In this document: positions 35,240 through 45,155 of the stretch, in pieces
Position numbering within the stretch: the stretch's first letter is position 1
How the letters are laid out: every line of letters starts with the position of its first letter
NCBI GenBank assembly: GCA_004352715.1
Contig: SCFE01000004.1
Location: forward strand, 571,375 to 635,374
DNA length: 64,000 nucleotides
Reading direction: 5' to 3'
DNA from: Hofstenia miamia
Lineage: Eukaryota > Xenacoelomorpha > Acoela
Notes under the pieces: model-generated
What the model was told of the DNA's origin: nothing
Seen by the model: only the letters and a program-made list of their open reading frames with translations
Database searches by the model: none
Program-made: the position numbers and the translations under genes

Positions 35240-36228
35240 AAAAAAGAGGAAAAGTTTGGCGGTTCAATAACTTGGTAACTCCTCACCCGCAATTTACTGA
35301 GTGATAATTATCAGCAATAATACACGGCGCAAATAGGCCAGGTGGAGGATGTTACACATGTAAACAATCAATGCCGCCAGCGGAAAATGGTAAATAGAAG
35401 TTGGCCAGAGATCTACCGTACAAAACAATGAGCAACATGTAATGACTATTAAATAAACTATGTGTAATAGAATATAAAAATACAATCATAATAACCATCG
35501 AAGTGTAAACACTATTAAATCATCAATCGACATGTAGCATAATGAATGTAATAAATAACTTGAGTTCATTGATAAAATAATTGACATGTAAAACCTACAG
35601 GCTGCAATAACAATATCAGACAAGCAATGACATTTTGGAAAGTTATAACAGTAAAAAACTCCTATACCTATCCGTAACTTAAGAGCACACCAGGTAACTA
35701 CAGCTGTCGCCCTCCCCGCTGTGGAATAGCTATTAGGAGGCTGCTCCAGCATACCTTTAACCGGATGTGGGAACCACTATACAATTACCCTAGCTTGTAG
35801 ACGTTTAGCTTTCCATCAGAATATATAAAATAACCTGACAAGAGAAAATGAATCCAAAGTAGATTTGCTCATCATTAATTACATCCAATTCATTATATTT
35901 ATAGCACTTGGTGATAAACAACTAAATACTCGACAAGTACCTGTTAATCTTTCTTGTTGACAGTTTTTCCCTCGCTTTAATATTTCTGCTATTTTTACGC
36001 AACGTCAGCTTTAATTTGACTATGCTGTTTGATCATCTTTTGTTTTGTCAAAATACCGTCAAGTATAATTTTAAGTATAATTGCACAAAACATTTACAAA
36101 GTGAAAATAATCAATCCTATCATGATTTACAATTTAATCATTATAATCAATAATAATTTTAGTCTTTGTTTCCTAATTCTTTTTCTCTCATCTTGACCAA
36201 TCATGATAGTTTGATGGATTATGTCACA
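35240..36228 (-). repeat. Gypsy LTR, copy h, inverted
   Basis: On the minus strand it starts at 36228 with TGTGACATAATCC. The central part matches copy d and the fragment at 58312-58550 (for example GTTTAGCTTTCC... and TTAAGAGC on the plus strand). Together with copy b it makes a head-to-tail inverted pair. The left boundary is approximate, and frames inside it are not genes. Confidence 0.6.
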
Positions 36229-37686
36229 ATATTACCTGAAGTGGTATTTAACAAAAGAACTGTTCTAACCTTTAAAATCAAGTGGCAATATTACCTGAAG
36301 TGGTATTATGCATAATAATAGTGTTTTAAAGTTGAAAATCAGGTGGCAATATTACCTGAAGTGATATTATGCATAATGTAGCATCTGCTACCAAGCTCTA
36401 ATTTTATTTGATTTTTAAATATAATTCTTTGTTATGTGTGGGTAGGGATGTATTTGTATAACTGCTTTATCCTATTAACAACTAGAGTTAACTTTTATTA
36501 ATATCCAATATAGTTAAACACTATTTAGGTGTGATGTGACTTCTGCAGTTCCTATGATGACTGATCTTCCTTGAGGCCTCCAGCTGACTCTGATCTCCAA
36601 AACACTTCCAACACCAAGTCATCTTCACTGCCAATGGATTGTTTATAAATCTCAGCTCAATGAAGAAGCTTATGTGTTCCCCATCCTAACTCATTGCAAC
36701 CCTCAAGGCTGGATGTAACTGACTTAAACTCAATTTGAAATGTGTAATTTGTACTTGCAACCTGGCAATGTCACTAGCTGCTTAATAAATATTTATTTAG
36801 CCATTACTGAAAAATACTGGCTTCAAATCATTTAAATAATTAAATAGATAATTACTTGCAACTTCCTAACTTACATTTAATTAGTAATACATACTTGGTC
36901 TCATTATCAGTCTATTTAGAGGTCTCCTACATAGTATAGTTAATATAACATATAATAACCTATGATCAGTTATCCAACCATTTCTCTGAAGTTTCATTAT
37001 TGCATACATGTTGTTGAAAGAATTGATAGTGAGCTAAGCAGAGAAAAACTCCTAGTCATATCTGTAACCTAGATGCAGGTTCATGGCTTGGATCAAGGGC
37101 CCTTGAATCACTCCCAATGTGTGCCCTTGCCACTACTAATGCATTTACCATTTAGCTTGAAATGGTGTAATAGTAAGCAAACCAAATTAAATCTAAGGAT
37201 ACAATTTTCAAAGAATTTACTTCATCCGTTCTCCAAATGATTTTTCTCTATTTATAGTTTCAGATCAAAAAGTACCTGTCAATTTGAATTTTAAATCATC
37301 TGCCAAGATGGCTAAAAATAATGGAAGCAATATTGCCCCCTTTGTTTTGCCAAATTGTTTCAACAAGTACTATTTGGTAATGTTCTCTTAGTTGCATTTT
37401 ACAAAATTAATGATGCTAAACTTAAATTGATTGTAATTTACAATTAATATTAATTTGATCATAATTCAATTCGATGTTAATCTTCTTTGACTGACTAATC
37501 CCTTTCTTATTTTTTTTGCAGCATTGATTCTTGGATTATGCTACAATAATAATAGTGTTTTAAAGTTGAAAATTGGGTGGCAATATTACCTCAAGTGATA
37601 TTATGCATAATAATAATGTTTTAAACTTGAAAATCAGGTAGCAATATTACCTGAAGAGGTATTTGAAGTAAAACATAACATTTTTC
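36227..37686. repeat. Tandem array of an approximately 61-bp unit, split by an LTR
   Basis: Units start CAATATTACCTGAAGTGGTA at about 36227, 36287 and 36348. The third is interrupted after ATTATGCATAA by the LTR at 36377-37545 and resumes at 37546. Further units start near 37582 and 37643. Confidence 0.8.
36377..37545 (-). repeat. Solo gypsy LTR, copy c, 1169 bp, with 4-bp target duplication
   Basis: On the plus strand it begins TGTAGC and ends GCTACA, perfect inverted termini. It is flanked by ATAA at 36373-36376 and 37546-37549. It sits inside one unit of a tandem array, so the empty site can be reconstructed. No internal sequence adjoins it, so it is a solo LTR. Confidence 0.85.
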
Positions 37687-37689
37687 ATT

Positions 37690-38980
37690 AGAAGATCAAA
37701 CTTCAATATAACCTACATCATTTATAAGCAAAATTATACAGCTTTATATAAGAAAATCAGATTCTAACATTAACTTGAGTAGTGGAAATTCTACAAACTA
37801 CTAAGTACATAAAGAGAACTGTAACAAAGAAAATCAATTTATATAAAAATATCAATTTTTTTTAAGTGGCAACATTGTGTTTTGTAATGGCAATATTGAA
37901 TTCTATTTGCAAATATAAATTTTAATTTACCTGATCCATTACTTTTTTATCTGTAAAATAGGCACCTATAGAACTTTACTACAGTGCAATCCACTAATAA
38001 ATGGGTAGTATGCTCAATCACCAATCTATTTCACAAAAACCAATAACTGTCAAATAACCACAATATATGCTATCATGGATTATTTTAAAATTTCTCATTA
38101 ATGTATGCTGAAAGTTCTTTTAGATTATTGTTATTGATTTTGGAATAAATCAAACTTTCATATAGTTGTTACTCTAAATATTGCATTATAATTTTGCTTT
38201 GCTAAACAAAAAATTTCAAGTCATTCCTTTTATAATCAGGAATGCAAATAATTATTAACTATTGTATGTAAACTAATAGATATATAAATATATATATGAA
38301 ATAATAATATTTTTAAGATATTTTGAATTTTTTTATAACCACTATATTATTTCTAACACATAGATGATTGCCTGAATTAGTATAAACATTTGTCCCTTTG
38401 GAACAATATCAAACAAATTCTGTATAAGGCCATTACTATGAAGGAAATTCATGTCCAGTTAACCACAGTAATTGGCTTTTAATAAGTTAGATGGGCGATT
38501 TAACATACCACCCCTAATAAACAGTAATAACAATGTCCTAAATTGAGAAGTTGAAGAAAATTCTTCTAACAAGTTAGTGAATGCATTTAATTTAATTATA
38601 TTTTAAAGTTTATAACATATTTATTGTTTATGAAATCTTCTTTGCCAAACTAAACTGTTTTTTATTCTTTGCTAATTTACATTTTTGCTAATGTGTCTGA
38701 AAACTGTTATGTATGTACTGTATTGCTTATGTAATTCAAGTTTTTACATTTTGAGTTAACATACTTTTTTTAAATAAAATTTCAAGTTCAAAGTTTTTAT
38801 ATTTATATTTTTTAAAGTTAAACTTGTTTAAAATAATGGATTTTTTTCTGAGAACTTCAATTGCTAACTCATTTCAGGCAGAAAACTTTGATTCTTTTTT
38901 TATTTATTTATTAGTATAGTACACAAATTACACTTTTTCAGTAATCACAAAACATATTATAGTGATTATTTAGTTTTTAG
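37690..38980. other. AT-rich DNA, nothing recognised
   Basis: Short frames and a small TATA-rich run near 38280. No family motif was found. Confidence 0.5.
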
Positions 38981-38986
38981 AGTAAT

Positions 38987-39270
38987 ATGAGATATAAGTG
39001 CTGTTTTGTTCCAACATGTCACATAACAAGTAAAAACATTCCTAATATTTGGCTCTTGAGTTCTCCAATTAAGAGAAATTTGCAAATTTCTTGGTTTAAT
39101 GCTGTGAATAAAAAAAAATCCCATAAATCCAATGAAATACCCTATGTTTGTTTGTAAACAACATTTTGATTTAAAAAAATGATATAATAAATTATTATCA
39201 AGTATTATACAAAAAATCAAAAAAAAATATCTAAAGCCTGGTATTTTCCTGCAATTGTTCACCTGCTATA
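38987..39270 (+). pseudogene. THAP-domain (C2CH zinc finger) relic
   Basis: THAP domains bind DNA and occur in P-element-type transposases and host regulators. ATG 38987 opens MRYKCCFVPTCHITSKN, with C-x4-C, then SWFNAVNKKKSHKSNE with the conserved Trp; the C-x2-H part, VCKQHFDLKK near 39150, is one base out of frame. A tail resembling the usual LKPGIFP follows. The next frame to 39476 has no recognisable domain. One frame change and a stop suggest a relic, though an assembly error could mimic this. Confidence 0.6.
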
Positions 39271-39614
39271 AAGAACCAAGCACATCAATGCAATTCCCTG
39301 TGCACTCACCTATTCAACAATACAAAGAATTATTACCCTATTCAAGAGAAGCTGAACTTACTCTTTCATTTGATAAAGAATGTCAGACATTTGAATTAGA
39401 ATGTTACTTCAAATCTGCCCAAATAGTAGTATATTTCATATGCAGTTGTGTATTTCTAACTATGTCAACATTTTAGAATACACAGAAAACTTGCATTGAA
39501 AAATTGAAACAAATTATGTTTATGAAACTCCTGGTATTAGTATGTCTTCCTCTCTTGTGTTTGAATACTCCCCAACTACTGTAGAATCACAGGGGAGCTC
39601 TGGCTACTCTAGCA

Positions 39615-40175
39615 GTACTGGGTAACTCAAGAGTTTAGATCAAAGGTTGCAAAGTCTACCATAGCAGAGAGTGACCCACATTCTAACAGAAAACATACAT
39701 TGGTGGTTCACTGATTTTTGCCTAACAAATAATGAAATTCCCTTCCAAAAAGAACTTCAGCAGTGACCAATTCACATGGCATCACACCAAAGCCATATTT
39801 TTGAAGCCATCCTCAATCATGAAGGTGCTAATTGTGTGTCTCAAGTATTAATTTCTAGCTCAATAAACAATTTATCTCAGAGTTCTCTTATCTCAGCTCA
39901 TGTAAATAAATAATAAAGAACAGGCACTTAATTGCTGTGCATTCACATTCACCAACAGCATAGTATATTTGCAAAGTGTAAATTATTAAGTGAATGTACA
40001 AACAGATCAAATAAAAGATTTTATTCCCTACACATAGTCATAACCTAAAGTGGCCATGATTCAGGCTGTCACCATTAAAGAGCTATTTGTCTTCCCAGAC
40101 CCAGTGCAGTTTCCTCCCAAATTGTCACTAGATCTTAAGCAACAATTTATCAATGAATTTAAAAGGGGTTAATAG
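39615..40175. repeat. Duplicated block, copy 1
   Basis: This is nearly identical to 40258-40835, starting GTACTGGGTAACTCAAGAG and ending AAAAGGGGTTAATAG. Copy 2 has about 17-20 extra bases before TTTATCAATGAA. The copies lie on either side of a 5-N gap. Confidence 0.9.
39685..39835 (-). pseudogene. Possible gypsy RNase H scrap (repeated at about 40328-40478)
   Basis: The minus strand reads KYGFGVMPCELVTAEVLFG followed by REFHYLLGKN, then a stop and TTN. Length and landmarks fit the RNase H stretch NY....REL.AV.....FRHYLLGRKF.VRTDN. It differs from element 1, so it may be another gypsy family. Evidence is modest. Confidence 0.4.
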
Positions 40176-40257
40176 ATAAATAATTGAAAAGACCAAAGGA
40201 GTAGAAGGAAGCTGAATTTATTGTGCACTTTGCTACAGTGACTCAGATATTTNNNNN

Positions 40258-40835
40258 GTACTGGGTAACTCAAGAGTTTAGATCAAAGGTTGCAAAGTCT
40301 ACCATAGCAGAGAGTGACCCACATTCTAACAGAAAACATACATTGGTGGTTCACTGATTTTTGCCTAACAAATAATGAAATTCCCTTCCAAAAAGAACTT
40401 CAGCAGTGACCAATTCACATGGCATCACACCAAAGCCATATTTTTGAAGCCATCCTCAATCATGAAGGTGCTAATTGTGTGTCTCAAGTATTAATTTCTA
40501 GCTCAATAAACAATTTATCTCAGAGTTCTCTTATCTCAGCTCATGTAAATAAATAATAAAGAACAGGCACATAATTGCTGTGCATTCATGTTCACCAACA
40601 GCATAGTATATTTGCAACGTGTAAATTATTAAGTGCATGTACAAACAGATCAAATAAAAGATTTTATTCCCTACACATAGTCATAACCTAAAGTGGCCAT
40701 GATTCAGGCTGTCACCATTAAAGAGCTATTTGTCTCCCCAGACCCAGTGCAGTTTCCTCCCAAATTGTCACTGGATCTTAAGCAACAATTATCATTAACA
40801 AATCTTTTATCAATGAATTTAAAAGGGGTTAATAG
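40258..40835. repeat. Duplicated block, copy 2
   Basis: See copy 1 at 39615-40175. The 5-N gap lies at 40253-40257 and a single N at 40862. This copy may represent the other haplotype. Confidence 0.9.
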
Positions 40836-42132
40836 TGTAGAATCTCGCCAACCTTCATACTGNTCATACTGCTAATTATTAGACTAATTTAGGAGCTGCT
40901 ATAACAATTATTCCCTCCTCTAAGAGTACGGTAGGTGATGGACTCCATTCTCCATCTCTCTTCTTTTCTGTTCTTTTGTTTAGCCATTAAATAATTATGT
41001 TATTATCTGATCAACTGATATTGATAAGAAACTAATGACTGATAGTTTAGATCCAAGACACGAGACAGAGGGTACAAAGTACAGGGTGCGCTTACCCGAC
41101 CTGCAACAAAGCACAAAAGAGGAATTGAAGAATTACGCTACAATGAGTATTTCCATGCGATACTGGCACATCGATAGAGACACCAACCACAACTTAGATG
41201 ACTCAGTGTAATGGAATAGTGTGTGTGAATATAATGGTGATAATGCTTGATACCTTATTAATTTAGTGTATTGATTGTTCTTGTTATCAATGAGGTCGTT
41301 TAATAAAGAGATCTCGCAACCGGGGTGCAATAGCTTGTTATGAGTTCGTACATATAATAACCTTACATATAAATAGATACATGCTGACCTGGAATACATG
41401 TGAACAATCAATACGGTCACAGCAAAAGGGATTAATTGATAGTCAGTCAGTCTACTAGAAATTATACGTAATAAACAACATCCAAGATAATGCAAAGAGA
41501 TCTTGTGATTCCATAATTTCCTTGATGTAAACAGATGTAATAACATAATGTAATAATAGTTGTAATATGAACAACGAACGATAGGAAAGCTAATACGAGT
41601 AAAAGCCCCTATTCCTACACCTAACCTAAGAGCCTCTCGGGTAAGCACCGGCTATACACTTCACCCATTAACTGGATCCGTGAACCACCATCTGGAATAC
41701 CCGAGAGCTCGAATGTTTAGCTTTTCATTGTATTAAGTAAAATAACCTGATACAAAAACGCAAAGTAAATCCAGTAAATTAGATTCATCAACAAAATGAT
41801 TGATTACACACTTTTTATAGTAAAAGAATTAATAACAATCAAATATTTAACTAGTACCTGCTAATTCCAGTTGTTTACAATTTCGAACGGTTTCAATTTC
41901 TGTTCGTCTGCTGATTACGCAGTTCTGCCTTAATTAGCAGTAGTGATTTAGTCAAGTGCCGTTTTGCCAAATTAATTAATATCAAAATACTGCACTATAA
42001 ATTTACAAAAATAACTAATTAATCTTATGCATATGTTTTTACAATTAATATTTTATTTTAATATTCAGTCTTGGTTTCTTCTTTCTTTTTTCTCAATTTG
42101 ACCACATATGCTAAGATTACGATTATGTTACA
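40836..42132 (-). repeat. Gypsy LTR, copy d, inverted
   Basis: On the minus strand it starts at 42132 with TGTAACATAATCG. The plus-strand left edge TGTAGAATC at 40836 is a plausible other terminus. The interior matches copy h. The 171-codon minus-strand frame at 41133-41648 lies wholly in this LTR and is not counted as a gene. Confidence 0.6.
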
Positions 42133-43773
42133 TGAGTGACTCTACATTATGGTTGACAAATGCTGCAAGCACAATCTTACAAACTGATACAGATAAAAGA
42201 GCACCAACAATGTTAACTGATATTCATGTATCATTTGCATTCAGTCATTTGGTCAGCACATTTTTCAAAGCTAGCAACACTTGGAACAAATTAAAATCAG
42301 ATTGCCCAACAGACAAAAGCTAGCCAGCTATTTCAATCAACTCATCATCACAGTCTCACCATTACTCCACTGAAAGACTTTTGTGAAACATGCAACAATC
42401 CTTGGAAGCTCAGGATCAAAGTTACTTCTGTCAAGCATTTTTTGAAGGGGGGTTAAGCTCCTGACTACAATACTAAGCCAGCAATCTGGCTCATCTTAAC
42501 ATACTTAACTGAAGACCCTACACTCTTCTTTCCTATTTTGCACAGAATGAGAAATCAATTACACAAGAACAAATTGCATGAGATTGCCATCCTTCCTATC
42601 TCTGCCAAACTCCAGAACTGGCTCTTGTACAGGACATTGTACTAATGTCACCAACAGGAAATAACACTAAATGCACTACTGATTTTGAAAACTACTATAA
42701 GCATGTCATCAATAAGGAGAAGCTGCTGAGAACCTTGCCCATCACTCTAATCAGCAATAAATTGGCCATCACACCTAGAAATGTCCACATTGTCATGGAC
42801 ACTGTCAAAAAATTGGTGTGGGATGCTACCTGTTATGCCAAATTTCTCAATGATAGTGAGTCTATATCTTTGCTCCACTTACCAAAAAATATAATGCACT
42901 CAAGAGATGCTTACTGTAATAAATCAAAGCAATGCCTGCTTGTTTTATAGAATGATATATTTTTCAATTACCACAATAAGCAATACTCCAAGTGTTCTTA
43001 TAATGAAATCTCAACATCAGTTAGATACAAAAAGATGAAAATCAGCAGATACCCATAGAAATACTGGAGTGACAACAACAATTGGCAAAACAGTTGTAGA
43101 ACCACAAAGCAATTCTTGTTAATGTGATTAACAAAAAGAAATGTAGAGTAATTATACCTCTCACAGACAATGAGCAATATATCAATAACCTTGGTGATCT
43201 TGTTAAAGAGCTAAATTTGGATAGATACAAACAAAGCAAATCTAAGTTAATCAAGGAAAACAATGTATCACACCTATACACTGATGGACATGTACTGCTA
43301 AAGCTCATTTACCAAAATAGCAAACTGATAGCAGAAAAAATCAATTACATAAAAACTAGTATCAACAAGCTACCCATTAAAACTCTGATTCTTTTCTCTG
43401 GTATTTTTGACTTAATTTGGTGCAACTTAATACAAGAGGCACTTCATTATTATGATATCTCTAAGCAGATAGAAATAATCATGAAGATGCATGCAAATAT
43501 TATAGATCCTGAACAAATGACCAAAGAAATCATTAACAGTAATATGTCTATGTTTCTTGATGAAGCTAAAAACCACTCCATTTTCGTTAGTTTCTTCCAA
43601 TTCTTTTATCCAGAAACCAAAATAACAGAAGATGAAAAGCATGTTTATGATATTGACACCAAAATGACTATGTTAATTACCACCAAAGGCCTCTGCCATT
43701 ATCTCAAGCACATGCACTTATCAAACAAGATAAAGTGGAGTTCATGGAGTAAATTATCCCAGTTTTGGGGGCA
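42133..43773 (+). pseudogene. Third ORF of a gypsy element (element 2), accessory protein
   Basis: Gag and pol are absent; only the third-ORF region and the LTR start remain. The N-terminal half is broken, but LHEIAILPISAKLQNWLL near 42580 matches KRYKIAISPVNTQTKNWLL of element 3. From 43124 to 43783 a 219-codon frame is intact. Within it KTLILFSGIFDLIWCNLIQE and IDTKMTMLITTKGLCHYLKH match element 3 (AIMLFSRVNDVVWLDLWDKE; ADMQMTLMIAIKGIHLYKTF) and element 1. The stop codon overlaps the LTR start. No membrane or signal segments are seen. The function is unknown. Confidence 0.72.
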
Positions 43774-43928
43774 TGTAGCATAAATGCCATCATCATCATT
43801 CCCAATTATTCAATTTCAACAATGACTGCCAATTGCAGATAATCAAAGGAAACTGGTCTGTTACTTACTCATATAGACAATGGTATGCAATTGTTTTTTA
43901 GATTAACAGTTTTTGTTCATATATATAT
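43763..43928 (+). repeat. Polypurine tract and LTR start of element 2
   Basis: TTTTGGGGGCA is followed at 43774 by TGTAGCATAA, the LTR start of this family. The LTR is cut off at 43929, where the inverted LTR of element 3 begins. Confidence 0.6.
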
Positions 43929-44942
43929 TGTAGAATGCTTGTCTTGTGGTAGAAGCACGTGCAACACTCAGCAAGCATTCCATCTTTAGATATATTAAAC
44001 ATAACCGAGGGANTCACCTCACTTGTGTTTCCATTGCTGAATTAAGTAGCACTGAACCTCAACTCAACAAAGTTCATATGTGTTCCCTATCCTAACTCAG
44101 TGTAGTTCTTAATGCTAATTGTAACTGACTTAAACTCAATTTGTATTGTGTATGTAATTCACTTCACAACCTTGCAATGTCACTAGCTGCTTGATAATTA
44201 TTACTTCAGCCATTACCGAATACTATTGGCTTTAATTAAGTTAATATAATTAAGTTACTTAATAACTTGCAGCTTCCTACCTTACATTTAAATAACATAA
44301 TACATGCTCAGTCTCTTTATTGGTCTATTATGGGTCCCCTAAGTCTATCAGATAAAATATATATAACTTACAGTAGGCTATCCAGCCCTTTTCCTGATGT
44401 TAATTATTATTTACATGTAAATGATTGAATCTATAGCCAGCTAAACATAGAAAAACTCCTAATAGTATACCTAACATAAATGCAGGTTCATGGTTTGGAT
44501 CAAGGACCCTCAAGTCCCTCCTGATGTGTTTCCAAACCACTACTACGGCATTTACCATTTAGCTTGACATTCTGTATAAATAATCAAACCAATCTAAAAT
44601 CTAAAGATAAGATTTTCGAAGAATTTACTTCAACAATTTCCAAAATGATTTCTCACCTATTTATAGTTAACTTTCAAAAAGCACCTGTCATTTGAAATTC
44701 AAATTTGTATCATCTGCCAAAATGGCTAAGAATAATGGAAGTGAATTCACCCCCTTTATTTGGTCAAAATTTGATGACAAGTACTAATTTGCTATGTTAT
44801 TACTTGGTTGCACTTACAAGGATAATCTGATAATTACACTTAAATTGTTATTCGAATTAATAATCATAATTTGATCTTAGTTTCAACTAATCATCTGATC
44901 TTCTTTCTTAATTAGCAGCATTATGCTTTGGATTATGCTATA
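43929..44942 (-). repeat. 3' LTR of element 3, copy e, 1014 bp
   Basis: On the minus strand it starts TATAGCATAATCCAAAGC at 44942, directly after GAGGAGGGCA, and ends GCATTCTACA at 43929. The second base of the terminal TGTAGC has changed to A. It shares long stretches with copies c and f. An N is at 44013. Confidence 0.78.
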
Positions 44943-44952
44943 TGCCCTCCTC
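44943..44952 (-). other. Polypurine tract of element 3
   Basis: GAGGAGGGCA on the minus strand, immediately before the LTR. Confidence 0.65.
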
Positions 44953-45155
44953 AGCTTGCGTTATTTTTAGCACTGCATGTTCTCTGTGGACTAACTTGTC
45001 TGCCTTTCTAATTATCATTTCTGCTTGGGGTTCACTCCAGCTTATTGTCGCAAATTCTGGTTGTTTGGTTATTTTTAGTAACGCCTCTCTCTCCATTGTT
45101 ACTGTGCTGTGATATCACAGGAATTTAGCTTCTTTAATATTTTCTGATATTGGTG

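Noticed and set aside
41133-41648. 171-codon minus-strand frame
   Set aside because: It lies wholly inside a gypsy LTR (copy d), and the homologous LTR copy h does not keep one equivalent frame.
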